A stretch of 64,000 nt of DNA from Actinoplanes sichuanensis (GTDB lineage: Bacteria > Actinomycetota > Actinomycetes > Mycobacteriales > Micromonosporaceae): positions 2,170,001-2,234,000 of the forward strand of contig NZ_AP028461.1 in NCBI RefSeq assembly GCF_033097365.1, read 5' to 3'. Both the position numbers and the translations under genes were made by a program. Of this stretch, positions 45,927-55,232 are shown piece after piece (within the stretch, counting starts at the first letter, position 1; each line of letters begins with the position of its first letter). A model generated the notes under the pieces. The model worked only from the letters and a program-made list of their open reading frames with translations, ran no database searches and was not told the DNA's origin.

Positions 45927-47230
45927 ATGGCCACCGTCATCATCCTCGTCGTGGCGGGAGTCGCCTTCCTCGCCGCCTTCGTCGCACTGCACTGGTACGC
46001 ATGGCGGCGCCTCGTGCGTGACACGACAACGCGTCGGAGTCCGCTGCGCCGCTTCGGAACCGCGGTCTTCATCGCCGGGCCGGTGCTCGGGCTGGCCGCG
46101 GTCCGCGACGACATGCCAGGCATCCCGTTCGCCTTCGAGGGCGTCATCGACTGGCCCGGCTTCATGTGGCTCGCCCTGTTCCTTTACACGGTCCTCGCCC
46201 TGGCCATCGGTGAACTCGTACGCCCACCGCTGCGCTGGTATCTGGCTCGTCGCGACACCTCCAGCCGCACCCCATCAGGGCCACCCGACCTACCACAGAA
46301 AGCCGCCACCGGATCCTCTGACCACCCGGCCCACGGCAGCCCCGTTGTAGTGGCCTCGCAGACCGGCGCTGAAGCCGGCACCGCCGAACCGGCATTGTCG
46401 GCGGCGATGTCACGCCGTATGTTCGTCTCACGCGTGGTCGGCGGCACCGCCGCCGCCGCGGCACTCGGCACCGTCGGTTACGGCACCTACGGCGTCATGC
46501 GCGGGCCGCAACTCAAGCGACTCTCCATTCCGCTGGCCAAGCTGCCCCGCAGCGCACACGGCTTCCGCATCGCCGTGGTCAGCGACATCCACCTCGGCCC
46601 CATCCTCGGCCGTCGCTTCACCCAGCGCGTCGTCGACACCATCAACAGCACCCAGCCCGACCTCATCGCCGTCGTCGGTGACCTGGTCGACGGCAGCGTC
46701 GACGAGCTGGCCGACGCCGTCGAACCGCTCACGCAGCTCCGAGCGCGCCACGGCAGCTACTTCGTCACCGGCAACCACGAATACTTCAACGACCCCGCCG
46801 ACTGGATCACCAAGGTCCGTGACCTCGGCCTCGTCCCGCTGGAGAACGCACGCACCGAGATGCCCGGCTTCGACCTCGCCGGCGTCAACGACGTCATGGG
46901 GAAGCAGACCGCCAGGGCCCCGACTTCGCCAAGGCCCTCGGCGACCGCGACCGCACTCGCACAGCGGTCCTGCTCGCCCACCAGCCCGTCGTCATCGACG
47001 ACGCCGTGACCCACGGCGTCGACCTGCAACTGTCCGGCCACACCCATGGCGGCCAGCTGTGGCCCGGCCCCCTGCTCGCCGGGCTGGCCAATCCCACCGT
47101 CGCCGGCCTCGAACGCTACGGCGACACCAAGCTCTACGTCAGCCGCGGCGCCGGCGTCTGGGGACCTCCGGTCCGAGTCGGCGCCCCCTCCGACATCACC
47201 GTCGTAGAACTGGCCTCTCCACAGGCTTGA
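45927..47230 (+). pseudogene. Membrane metallophosphoesterase, frameshifted
   Basis: The first frame encodes four N-terminal hydrophobic segments, then SRRMFVSRVVGGTAAAAALG and a phosphoesterase core (SDIHLGPILG, GDLVDG, GNHEYFN). After GVNDVMG the frame loses the family and continues as unrelated sequence. A +2 frame resumes with DRQGPDFAKALGD, LLAHQPVVIDD and LQLSGHTHGGQLW to 47230. Adding one G to the GGGG run at 46898-46901 would restore one frame of about 434 residues. All metal-binding motifs are present across the two pieces. It is either a recently broken gene or a sequencing error. Confidence 0.8.
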
Positions 47231-47664
47231 GGATCCGATGTCACCCGTCTGACGAGCTACGGTCGGGGTCTTCGTCGACGACGCCCGATACGGCCAGTGT
47301 CTATACAACAATCATGTCGGGCATCGACATAGCCGGACAGGGGCGGACCATGCGCGAGGTAACCGAAGACTTGCATTGCGTAGGCCGATACAAATTCTGA
47401 GGACCTTAATATTTGGATCAGATCTGCGTGGCCGCGAAATACCGTCGAGGAGCGGTTGGCGGCGATCGTCGGCCACGTGTAATCGATCCGTGTGTAGTGG
47501 CGTCCAGCGGCAAGCCGCCGTAACCAGCCCCCGTTTACCCCTCGAAAACCCGTGCCAATTGTCGAAAACTACTAACGGGCGATGACAATCGAAATCTGCA
47601 TCTCCGCAGCTCAGTGCTTATTTTCGGTAACCAATGACAAGAACAAGATCATCGCGATTTTGCA

Positions 47665-47698
47665 CAAGGGGTCGCCGGTTCAAAGCCTGTCAGCCCGA
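47665..47698 (+). repeat. tRNA-Pro 3'-end fragment, candidate right attachment site
   Basis: These 34 bases match 756-789 except at two positions, both in the T arm (ACGG/GTTCAAAG side). The changes break the T-stem, so this copy cannot belong to a working tRNA. No 5' half is present. Same orientation as the left copy. Confidence 0.65.
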
Positions 47699-47886
47699 GT
47701 ATTAAGAGCGTTCGGCGATAGGTCCAAGATTCGGACAGGCGGGACCAGCAGGAAGCAAACAGGCAGAGTCCATTGATCATGCGCGTTCTCTACGCTTCGT
47801 GACCGATGGAGTCCCGTGCGGTCGAGCGGACGAACTCGTGGATGAACGGCTTCGACCAGATTCGCCAGGCCCTGAACAGCACGAAT

Positions 47887-47935
47887 GACGTTCATATACG
47901 AGAATTTGATCCGTCCCCCGAAATCTCTGCCGCGA
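47887..47935 (+). repeat. Imperfect repeat shared with the left junction
   Basis: Matches 831-879, best over the 23-base core at 47905-47927 (21 of 23). Short frames across both read FxYExLIRPPK, but neither has a convincing gene around it. Confidence 0.5.
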
Positions 47936-47973
47936 CCCGGCCCCCATAGAGCTTTGGTTTGCCGATCGACACG

Positions 47974-48996
47974 TCAGGGGCAGCCCGCGGATCGGCGGCC
48001 CTCCTCACGGGCGAGTTCCAGCATCCGGGTCATCCGGCGGCGGCGCAGGCGGACCGCCGTGCGCAGAGCCAGCGCCAGCGCGACGACCGCAGCCGTCAGG
48101 ACGAGCTGCGCCCACGGCAGTGCCCAGGTGGTCACCGTGACGGTCGTCGGGGCGGCGACGGTGCTGGTTCCTGTGGTGCCGAGGATCGACGGGGTCAGCG
48201 TGAGCGTGGTCTTCAGCCGGCCCACCGCCCACACTCCGCCGATCCGGACGTCTGTCGTGTGATTGCTGCCGGGCAGTAGTTCGCTCCCGGCGACGTCCCG
48301 GCCTCGGACGTGCGCGCCGAACAGTTCGGCGACCTCGGCCCGGCCGCGGGGCTCGACCCGGACGTTGCCGGTGTTGGCCGCCACGTACGTCACATGGATC
48401 GTGCCGGAGCGCAGCGGATTCCAGGAACGCTCGTAGCGGACCCCGACGTGATCAGCCGACAGGGCCGGGCGGAGCGCTCCGCCGGCGCGCAGCAGCACCC
48501 GGAATCCGACGCGACTCTCCAGCTGCACCGTGCCCGCGCCGCTGACGACCGACGCGGCGATACCCGCCGGGTGGTCGCCCGGGATGGCGTTTCGCGGCAC
48601 GGTGATGGTGAACGGCACCACCTTCGTCTCGCTCGCCGCGACGGTCACCGTTTTCTGCACGGCGATCCAGGTCCCGCCGTCTTTGGACGGCTGGTCCGAG
48701 GCGAGCATGTTGAAGCGGCCCTTGTCCGTGAGGTACCCGTCGGCCGCACTGAGGGCGAAGACCGCGGAGGCGTCGCTGAGGTTGCGCACCGCCAGGTGCT
48801 CGGTGACCACCGCACCCGGATCCAGGTCGCGCTCGATCCAGCGACGGCCGTCCGGGCCGCCGACGGCGGCCGGCTGGACCGTCCAGGTGAGCGTGGCCCG
48901 GTTCGGCTCGGCGGTCGCCACGTCCGGGGTGAGGGGAATGGCGAGGGCCGCGACGAGGAGCGCGGTGAGCGCTCGGCGCGGGAGGTGGACCGTCAC
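47974..48996 (-). CDS. DUF916-like secreted protein with C-terminal membrane helix
   Basis: A 340-residue protein: signal peptide (ALTALLVAALAIPLTPDVATAE), an immunoglobulin-like region of DUF916 type (LTWTVQPAAVGGPDGRRWIERDLDPGAVVTEHLAVRNLSD, TVPRNAIPGDHPAGIAASVV), then a C-terminal helix (WAQLVLTAAVVALALAL) and a basic tail. In Firmicutes DUF916 proteins accompany WxL surface proteins and bind the cell surface. The GTG at 48996 has AAGGA upstream. It follows the WxL-like gene by 59 bases on the same strand, which supports the pairing. Confidence 0.75.
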   Translation of the reverse strand: MTVHLPRRALTALLVAALAIPLTPDVATAEPNRATLTWTVQPAAVGGPDGRRWIERDLDPGAVVTEHLAVRNLSDASAVFALSAADGYLTDKGRFNMLASDQPSKDGGTWIAVQKTVTVAASETKVVPFTITVPRNAIPGDHPAGIAASVVSGAGTVQLESRVGFRVLLRAGGALRPALSADHVGVRYERSWNPLRSGTIHVTYVAANTGNVRVEPRGRAEVAELFGAHVRGRDVAGSELLPGSNHTTDVRIGGVWAVGRLKTTLTLTPSILGTTGTSTVAAPTTVTVTTWALPWAQLVLTAAVVALALALRTAVRLRRRRMTRMLELAREEGRRSAGCP

Positions 48997-49055
48997 GATG
49001 GAGTCCTTCGACAGTGGAGGCTGGCGGGGGCCGTCGTGGCCCCCGCCGGATCGGA

Positions 49056-49679
49056 TCACTCGAACAGGGAGATCGTCAGGGTCCCTCGGTACGAACCGGC
49101 GGCCACGTCCGCCGGGGTTCGCAGGTACAGGTCGGCGTTCACGGTGTACGAGTCGCCGACGACCTCCGCCGAGTCGTAGGTGGAGACCAGGAGTTCCTGG
49201 TCGGTCAGGCCGACGTTGTTGCCGGGCTGGGTCGGGTCGTCGATGACCGTCACCACCTCCTCGCCCTCGGTGACCTGGCCGCTGTCGCCGCCGTCGATCA
49301 GGCGCGGCTTCCAGCCGAGGTGACCGGCGCTGATCGAGGGCTGGCCTGCGGCGCCGGTGAACGGGCTCGAACTGCCCAGTACAGCCCAGCTCGCGCCGGC
49401 CGGCACCTCGTCCGCGGTGCGCGTGTCGGTGACGGTCACCGTCGGCAGGGTCCCGGTGAACTGCCGGACGAGGAGGTCCGAGCCGTTCTCCCGCAGGGTG
49501 ACCGCGTTGCCGGCGATGCTGAGCGCGAGCACGCCCGGCTCCTCGATCTCAGGAATGTCGACGGTCACCTCGACGTCGGTCGAGTCGCCGGGCTCGGCCC
49601 GGACAGCCGACGGGAAGGCGGCCGCGACGACGGTGACCACCCCGACGACTATGGGGCGTAGGCGGTTGCGTGCGTTCAT
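49056..49679 (-). CDS. WxL-like secreted surface protein
   Basis: A 207-residue exported protein: signal peptide RNRLRPIVVGVVTVVAAAFP, then a beta-rich domain ending GLTDQELLVSTYDSAE...YTVNADLYLRTPADVAAGSYRGTLTISLFE, which is the usual end of WxL-type cell-wall-binding domains. The W-x-L motifs themselves are not evident, so the assignment rests on overall pattern and the DUF916 neighbour. GGAG precedes the ATG. Downstream of the giant oxidase gene by 36 bases, so all three may be co-transcribed and act together at the surface. Confidence 0.65.
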   Translation of the reverse strand: MNARNRLRPIVVGVVTVVAAAFPSAVRAEPGDSTDVEVTVDIPEIEEPGVLALSIAGNAVTLRENGSDLLVRQFTGTLPTVTVTDTRTADEVPAGASWAVLGSSSPFTGAAGQPSISAGHLGWKPRLIDGGDSGQVTEGEEVVTVIDDPTQPGNNVGLTDQELLVSTYDSAEVVGDSYTVNADLYLRTPADVAAGSYRGTLTISLFE

Positions 49680-49715
49680 GTGTACTCCAGAAAGGGCAGG
49701 ACGGGGACAGGAGGG

Positions 49716-52700
49716 TCAGCTGCCGCAGGTCTCGGCGGCGTAGTCGGCGTCGACGGTGGTGGTGGCTTCCTTGCCGCCGACGGTGGCGGTGGCCCTGACG
49801 GTCACCGAACCGGCCGGGACCGTTGCCGCCCGCACCGCGAACGACTGGAAGGCGGCGGCGCCGGGAGCGATGTCGGCGAAGGTCCGGTTGCCGTACCGGG
49901 TCTCCATGACGACGTCGACTGCCGAGTCGTGGTCGTTGAGCACCCGTACCGCGACGTACGCCTTGCCTGCGATGCACCGGGGCTGGGCGGTCACGGTGAC
50001 GGGCACCTCGGCGGAGCGTTCGTGGTAGACCGCCGCCACGTCCGCCGCACTCAGGGTGGACGTGTACACGCGTACGTCGTCCATCAGACCGTCGAACGCC
50101 ACGTCCGGGTAGCCGTTGCGACCCAGCCAGTTGTTCGTCGTCGGGCCGACCTCCGTCATCCCGACGGTCAGGTCGGTCCGGGTCGCGATCGCCTCGCCGT
50201 TGAGGTACAGCGTGCCGACCGAACCCTGCCGGGTGAAGGCCACGTGGTTCCACTCGCCGGCGACCACGTCCCGGACCGGAGTGGCGTAGATCCGCTCCTC
50301 CGGGCCGGTCTTGCCCTTGAAGGTGACCGCGAGTCCGGTGTTGCCGGCGGCCTGGGTCTGCATCTGGATCTGGTAGTAGCTCCCGGCGGCGGCGAGCCCG
50401 TCACCGATGTGGAACAGTCCGGTCCAGTTGCTCTTCGTGTCGGGGCGCACCCAGAACGCGGTGGTGAAGTTCGCCGCGCCCATCAGCAGGTTGTCCGGCA
50501 GGTCCACCGCGTTGGTGTTCGCGCCGCCCGGCAGGTTGACCGCCTTGCCGAGCACACCGTCGGTGGACCAGCCCGTGGACCCGGTCAGGACGGCAGCCCC
50601 GGCCCCGCCTCCGGTGCCGGTGTTGGCGGCGGTGGTACCCGCGCCCTCCTCGAACTCATACCGGACCGGAATACCGGTGGCCGTCGGCGGTGGGGCGTCG
50701 TCGCCCACGATCACCAGGTCGTCGACCGTCAGGCCGGCGTCGGCACCGGTAGCCTTCAGGCTGAGCTTCTGTGCAGCCGTCGCGGCCGTGAAGATGCCGA
50801 CATACGTGCCGTAGGCGGCCGTCGAGGGCAGGGCTGTGGTGGCGGTGAGTGTGGTGTTCAGGTTCCCGATCGACAGGGTGGCCGTCGCCGCCCCGGTCCC
50901 GGCGGACCGGGCGTCACGTGCATAGCGCAACGAGATCCGGTACGTCCTGCCGGGGGTGAGATCGTTGACTGTACGTTCGATGCTGCCCGCGTTGCCCAGA
51001 GCGAGTTGGTAGCCGGTGAGGCCGAGACCACCCTGACCCGTGGCGGTGCCACGAACCAGCTGGACCGGGCTCTCGACTGTCCACGGCGACATCCGGTTGT
51101 TGCCGGCGGCGACGTCCACGGTGGCCGGTGCGGTGTTGGTGCGCCACTCGGCGGGCACCCGCGGGTACTCGAACTGGTCGACGACCCGCGGGTTGAGCTG
51201 GGTCATCTTGACGGCCGGGTCGATCTTGACGATCTTCGCGGCCGACGGGGTACCGGAGGCGTCCCAGACGAACAGCATGTACGACCCGGGCGGGGCGTAG
51301 TTGCCGTTGACCGGCGATGTGATGTCGACCGTGCTGCCGGACTGGCTGAACGCCAGGTCCTGGAAGTTCTGGTCGTTGTTGAAGCCGTGCGTCACCGAGC
51401 CGTTACGGACCAGCGTGACCCGGGAGACGGTACCGGTCGAGGTGACCTGGAAGTCGCCGTTGTAACCGATCTTCTCCGGCGCGGTGTTGATCACCGGGCG
51501 TGAAGCGGCGTTGTCGCCGTCGAACAGGTACCCGGGCGAGTAGTACTCGACGTCCGTGTAGTTGCGCGGGCCGGGCACGCCCCCGCCACCGATCATCACG
51601 CGGCCGTCGGGCAGGAGCAGCGCCGTGGAGTGGTAGAGCCGGGCATGCTCGTGCGGGATGGCGACCTCGGTCCAGTTGCCGGTGTCCGGGTCCCAGATCT
51701 CGGGGTTGGTGACGTATCCGTCGTTGCCGTTGTTCGACCGGCTACCACCGGTGACCAGCACCCTGCCGTCGGGCAGGAGTGTCGCGGTGGCCCAGTGTCG
51801 CTGGTATTTCATCGGACTCGTCGCCGCGACGACCGGGTCGGCGGTGCCGCCGGTGATGTCGACGGTGAAGGCGGCGCGGGCGCCGTCGGGGCCGCCGCCG
51901 TTGGCCCACCAGCCGCCACCGACCTGCAGGATCTTGCCGGGGCGGTACATGACGGCGGTGGACGTGGCGCCGACCGGGTTGCCGTCGGCGCCCTGGTTGG
52001 CGATGTCGCCCGGCAGGGTACCTCGTAGCACGATCTGGCCCGTGCCGCCGTTGCCGGCGGGGTTGAGCTCGTACATCTGGGTGCCGGTGATGTTGAACAG
52101 CGTTCCGGTCGTCGGGGCGACGAACGCCCGTGGGTACCACCAGCGGTTCTCGTCGGCGCCTGCGTGGTCGGAGCCGCCGTCACCGTACGCGGCGGTGCTC
52201 CTGGCGCCGGTGAGCAGCTTCCAGCCCGAGCCCGACTCCGGGGTGTAGACCTCGGGAGTGAGCACGCCGGGGCCACCCGGACCGCCGCGGAGGCTCCCGC
52301 CCTGCACGACGACGTCACCGTTGGGCATGGTGGTGCCGGTCGGGTACCAGCGGGGGATGTTCATGGGTGCTTCGTTCTGCAGCCCGTTGTTCGTGCTGTA
52401 GCTGGTGACACCGAGCGCGGCGTCGTTGGGGGCGTTGCCGCCCAGGCTGTCGTCGCCGCCGACCGTCATCGTGGAGTGGTCGTGCGGGCTCTGTACCTGC
52501 ATGGAGCAGAACAGGTCGGTGTACGTGGTGTTCGGGATGATGCCTGCGCGTACGTTCGCCAAGGTTCGTGGCTGCGCGGGGTTCCAGATGTCGACCTCCA
52601 TGTGGCCGCCCTGGGTGACCGAGCTGTTGCCGGTCCAGTCGTACGGTGTGGTGTCGTTGCCCCAGCCGCCGACGCTGCCGAACGACTGCACCCGGCCGTC

Positions 52701-53660
52701 GGAGGTCAGCGCCATGTTGATCGGGACCAGCGGCCACGGTGTGACACCGCTCCAGGCGCCGGCGGTGTCCTTGACCGGAGGCGAGCAGTCGGCGGCCAGC
52801 AGACCGGCGGCGTAGGCCAGGCCGTTCTTCATCTGGGCCCGCATGTACGCCTCGGAGTAGGCGCTGCCCTCGTGGCCCATCGAGGTGTACCAGGACCGGC
52901 CGGAGTCGATCTTCTGGCACCAGGTGACCGGGTGCGAGGAACCCTGCCGGCCCATGCCGTAGGAGGTCTCGTCGGCCTCGATCAGGGTGCGAACCCAGGG
53001 TGCCGGGTTGACCACCCAGTCGTACCACTCGTCGCTGCGGGTGATCGAGGCGGTCACGCCCTGGGTGAGCGGGTGGCCGGCGTCCTTGACCACCACGCGG
53101 CCGGGGCGGACGCCGGGGTTCTCCGGGTGGCCTTCGGAGACGGCGCCGACCAGGCGGGCGTAGAACGGGTTGACGTCGTGCTCGCTCTCGCCGACCGACC
53201 AGCCGGTGTAGTGCAGGCCCATGTAACCGCCGCCGGTGCGGATGTACGCCTCCAGCGCGGACCGCTGCGCGGCGTTGAACAGCACGCCGCCGGTCTGGGC
53301 GAAGACGACGGTGTCCTTGTCGGCCAGGTTGCTGGTGTTGAAGACGGAGGGGTCGTCGGTCTCCTGGATCTCCACCGGCTGCCCGTACTGCGTGCCGAGT
53401 TCGTTGACCAGGTCGCGCACGGCCTGCCGCGCCTGCACGTGAGAGGCATGGAAGTTGGGCTTATAGAACAGCAACACGTTGAGCCGGCCATCGGTGTCAG
53501 GGGCGGCGAGTGCTGTGGCGGGGAAGGTGACGGAGGCGGTCGTCGCGGCGACAAGCGCCAGCACGACAGAAGCTACGGCGGCCCGGCCAGACAAACCTCG
53601 AAACAACCTGGCTAAATCGGTAGATATGCGGAAGCGGGCAGACCTGTAGGGCGCTTTCAT
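49716..53660 (-). CDS. Giant secreted ThuA / copper radical oxidase / LamG protein
   Basis: A 1314-residue exported multidomain protein. Signal region about 1-53. Residues 58-290 form a ThuA (trehalose-utilisation-type amidotransferase-like) domain (LLFYKPNFHASHVQARQAV, GGGYMGLHYTG, GHPLTQGV). Residues 300-815 form a galactose-oxidase-like kelch domain with DUF1929 end. Expected copper-site residues are present: C385 in TDLFCSMQ and Y439 in PRWYPTG (cross-link pair), Y676-H677 in ARLYHST, and H758 in SVTHGF. A carbohydrate-binding-like region (about 820-1000) and a LamG domain (about 1010-1200) follow. Probably oxidises a surface glycan or alcohol to aldehyde with H2O2 release. It heads the leftward surface operon. 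Confidence 0.85.
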   Translation of the reverse strand: MKAPYRSARFRISTDLARLFRGLSGRAAVASVVLALVAATTASVTFPATALAAPDTDGRLNVLLFYKPNFHASHVQARQAVRDLVNELGTQYGQPVEIQETDDPSVFNTSNLADKDTVVFAQTGGVLFNAAQRSALEAYIRTGGGYMGLHYTGWSVGESEHDVNPFYARLVGAVSEGHPENPGVRPGRVVVKDAGHPLTQGVTASITRSDEWYDWVVNPAPWVRTLIEADETSYGMGRQGSSHPVTWCQKIDSGRSWYTSMGHEGSAYSEAYMRAQMKNGLAYAAGLLAADCSPPVKDTAGAWSGVTPWPLVPINMALTSDGRVQSFGSVGGWGNDTTPYDWTGNSSVTQGGHMEVDIWNPAQPRTLANVRAGIIPNTTYTDLFCSMQVQSPHDHSTMTVGGDDSLGGNAPNDAALGVTSYSTNNGLQNEAPMNIPRWYPTGTTMPNGDVVVQGGSLRGGPGGPGVLTPEVYTPESGSGWKLLTGARSTAAYGDGGSDHAGADENRWWYPRAFVAPTTGTLFNITGTQMYELNPAGNGGTGQIVLRGTLPGDIANQGADGNPVGATSTAVMYRPGKILQVGGGWWANGGGPDGARAAFTVDITGGTADPVVAATSPMKYQRHWATATLLPDGRVLVTGGSRSNNGNDGYVTNPEIWDPDTGNWTEVAIPHEHARLYHSTALLLPDGRVMIGGGGVPGPRNYTDVEYYSPGYLFDGDNAASRPVINTAPEKIGYNGDFQVTSTGTVSRVTLVRNGSVTHGFNNDQNFQDLAFSQSGSTVDITSPVNGNYAPPGSYMLFVWDASGTPSAAKIVKIDPAVKMTQLNPRVVDQFEYPRVPAEWRTNTAPATVDVAAGNNRMSPWTVESPVQLVRGTATGQGGLGLTGYQLALGNAGSIERTVNDLTPGRTYRISLRYARDARSAGTGAATATLSIGNLNTTLTATTALPSTAAYGTYVGIFTAATAAQKLSLKATGADAGLTVDDLVIVGDDAPPPTATGIPVRYEFEEGAGTTAANTGTGGGAGAAVLTGSTGWSTDGVLGKAVNLPGGANTNAVDLPDNLLMGAANFTTAFWVRPDTKSNWTGLFHIGDGLAAAGSYYQIQMQTQAAGNTGLAVTFKGKTGPEERIYATPVRDVVAGEWNHVAFTRQGSVGTLYLNGEAIATRTDLTVGMTEVGPTTNNWLGRNGYPDVAFDGLMDDVRVYTSTLSAADVAAVYHERSAEVPVTVTAQPRCIAGKAYVAVRVLNDHDSAVDVVMETRYGNRTFADIAPGAAAFQSFAVRAATVPAGSVTVRATATVGGKEATTTVDADYAAETCGS

Positions 53661-53721
53661 GGGAGATCCCTTGAGGTTCGGCGGACGTGATGGCGAGGCG
53701 GGCACCACCACGGAGGGCCTG

Positions 53722-53773
53722 AACGTAGGACACGCCATAAAGCACAGTCAAGAACTGCGTCCACATATGTGGA
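53722..53773 (-). promoter_or_regulatory. Promoter and palindromic site of the giant oxidase gene
   Basis: On the minus strand TTGACT (53746-53751), an 18-base spacer and TACGTT (53722-53727). A perfect 14-bp palindrome, TCCACATATGTGGA (53760-53773), lies eight bases upstream of the -35, a position suited to an activator. Confidence 0.6.
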
Positions 53774-53910
53774 TCAGATTTTCTGACGTCCGAGTATGAG
53801 AATCGAGTCCGAATTCTAAAGATATGCAGCTCGATGGACGCAAACGCGGCGCACCGGCCACCGTGGCTGGTTTGCACGACGGTGACCGGCGCGGGTGCGG
53901 GGAGTCCGGG

Positions 53911-54192
53911 TCAGGAGGCCAGGATCCGGGCCTTCTGCTGCTCGAACTCGGCTTCGGTGAGAACACCATGGGCCTTCAGCTCACCCAGCTGACGCAGCTG
54001 GTCCAGCTTCGCCGAGGTCGGGTCGGGCTGCTCCTCGGCCTCCTCACCGCCGGCGTAGTACTGCTGCTCGGCGTACTGCTGCTCGGCTTGCCGGGACCAG
54101 CGGCCGGCCTGCCGCCGCGAGACCCGGTTGGAGACCGCGGTCGCCGTCCCGGCGATCACCGCGGTCCGTGCGACACCACGAAGAAGACCCAT
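53911..54192 (-). CDS. SHOCT-domain protein
   Basis: A 93-residue protein. The N-terminus GLLRGVARTAVIAGTATAVSNRVSRRQ is mildly hydrophobic; the C-terminus KLDQLRQLGELKAHGVLTEAEFEQQKARIL is a SHOCT motif, which mediates oligomerisation. A Q/Y/E-rich linker lies between. I chose ATG 54192 because GGAAGG is eight bases upstream; further in-frame starts at 54198 and 54201 overlap the previous gene. It follows two DUF6325-like genes. Confidence 0.8.
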   Translation of the reverse strand: MGLLRGVARTAVIAGTATAVSNRVSRRQAGRWSRQAEQQYAEQQYYAGGEEAEEQPDPTSAKLDQLRQLGELKAHGVLTEAEFEQQKARILAS

Positions 54193-54197
54193 CACCA

Positions 54198-54653
54198 TCA
54201 CCTTCCACTCGCGGCCGCAGCGATCTCGGCCTCCGCTTCGGTCTCATCAAGGGCGGCGATCAGCGCCTGTACGGGGATCCGCCCGCCCGCCACCAGATGA
54301 GCGCCGTTGCGCCGCAACCGGATGGCCAGCGGCGCCGCCCACGCGTTCTCGTAGACCAGCACCACCGCGGCCGACCCGCCTTCGAGGGACTTGCCGGCCT
54401 CGCGCATGTCGTCACCGCCGAGGATGCCCGACGCCGCGCCGTGGAAGACGCCGAGCCCGGCCAGCTCGACGTCCTTCGCGTCCAGGACCGTCACCGTCCC
54501 GTCGCGTTCCTTCCGGATGAACAGGATGTCCAGAATCCGGATGATTCCGCGATCCACCAGGTCCACCAGCAGCGGGAACGCGCTCCCGTTGAGACTCCCG
54601 TCGGGGAACTCCACACACAGGTAGTCGACCGGTCCCATCTCCTGCAACTCCAT
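54198..54653 (-). CDS. DUF6325-like protein (a)
   Basis: A 151-residue soluble protein beginning MELQEMGPVDYLCVEFPDGSLNGSAFPLLVDLVDRGIIRILDILFIRKERDGTVTVLD, the pattern of DUF6325 proteins found beside SHOCT and DUF1269 genes in actinomycetes. The middle carries GGDDMREAGKSLEGGSAAVVLVYENAWAAPLA. Function unknown; suspected stress-related. GGAG lies seven bases before the ATG. The stop is five bases before the SHOCT gene start. Confidence 0.75.
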   Translation of the reverse strand: MELQEMGPVDYLCVEFPDGSLNGSAFPLLVDLVDRGIIRILDILFIRKERDGTVTVLDAKDVELAGLGVFHGAASGILGGDDMREAGKSLEGGSAAVVLVYENAWAAPLAIRLRRNGAHLVAGGRIPVQALIAALDETEAEAEIAAAASGR

Positions 54654-54662
54654 GCGCTCTCC

Positions 54663-55082
54663 CTAGGTCAGGGAAGTCGCCATGACACGGCTGTGCCACG
54701 GCGCTCCGGGGATGTGGGTGAGGGCCACGATGCTTCCGCTCGAGGCGGCCACCGGGCCGGCCAGGTCCTGAACCCAGCGATGTTCCAGCAGGACGGCGAG
54801 GGCGTCGGTCTGCGCGTCGACCATCCCCGCCACCTCGTCGATGTCCGATTCGGTGATCAGCCCGCTGGCCAGCCGGGCGATCTCGCGGTCGCCGCGCAGG
54901 CAGGGGAGCTCGCTCAGCTCCACCGTGCACGCGCCACCGGCCGAATCGGTGCGGATCACCAGCGCGTCGACGACACGCATCTCGCCCGCCACGGCCAACA
55001 GGGCGAGCGTCGTACGGACCCCCTCACCGAGCCGATCCGCGGGAAACGACAACACCATCAGTTCGAGCGGCCCCAATGCCAT
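54663..55082 (-). CDS. DUF6325-like protein (b)
   Basis: A 139-residue relative of the next gene: MALGPLELMVLSFPADRLGEGVRTTLALLAVAGEMRVVDALVIRTDSAGG ... EVAGMVDAQTDALAVLLEHRWVQDLAGPVAASSG. The domain order is the same, with weak identity, so the two are probably ancient duplicates. I start at 55082 to match family N-termini, although the ribosome site is poor; starts at 55160-55166 add 26-28 residues. First gene of a three-gene leftward unit ending with SHOCT. Confidence 0.65.
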   Translation of the reverse strand: MALGPLELMVLSFPADRLGEGVRTTLALLAVAGEMRVVDALVIRTDSAGGACTVELSELPCLRGDREIARLASGLITESDIDEVAGMVDAQTDALAVLLEHRWVQDLAGPVAASSGSIVALTHIPGAPWHSRVMATSLT

Positions 55083-55232
55083 GTGACCAGCGTCCGTGCC
55101 GACGGCGGCCGGAACGTCATCCGCCGCGGATGAGTCTCGACGTGGTCCCCGGGGGTTCATCCGCACCGGATGAGGCTCCGAGCGGCCCGGTCCGGGAGCG
55201 TCGTTGACGAATCCGCCCAGGTTGGAGGAGTA

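Larger units (their letters stand above)
47231..47973. other. Degenerate junction region
   Basis: About 740 bases of noticeably lower G+C than the surroundings, without a convincing gene. It contains the second tRNA-Pro fragment (47665-47698), a FVTD-like trace near 47798 recalling the SDR end at the left border, and the repeat at 47887-47935. This is probably the right end of the accessory segment. Confidence 0.55.

Noticed and set aside
47582..47776. 64-residue frame across the right tRNA fragment
   Set aside because: It translates through the tRNA-like sequence and has no recognisable feature.
47793..47830. Second SDR C-terminal remnant at the right junction
   Set aside because: Only FVTD is shared with the left remnant; too short to call.
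49680..51503. 607-residue plus-strand frame opposite the giant oxidase
   Set aside because: Val/Gly/Arg-rich composition with no domain; a shadow of the minus-strand gene.
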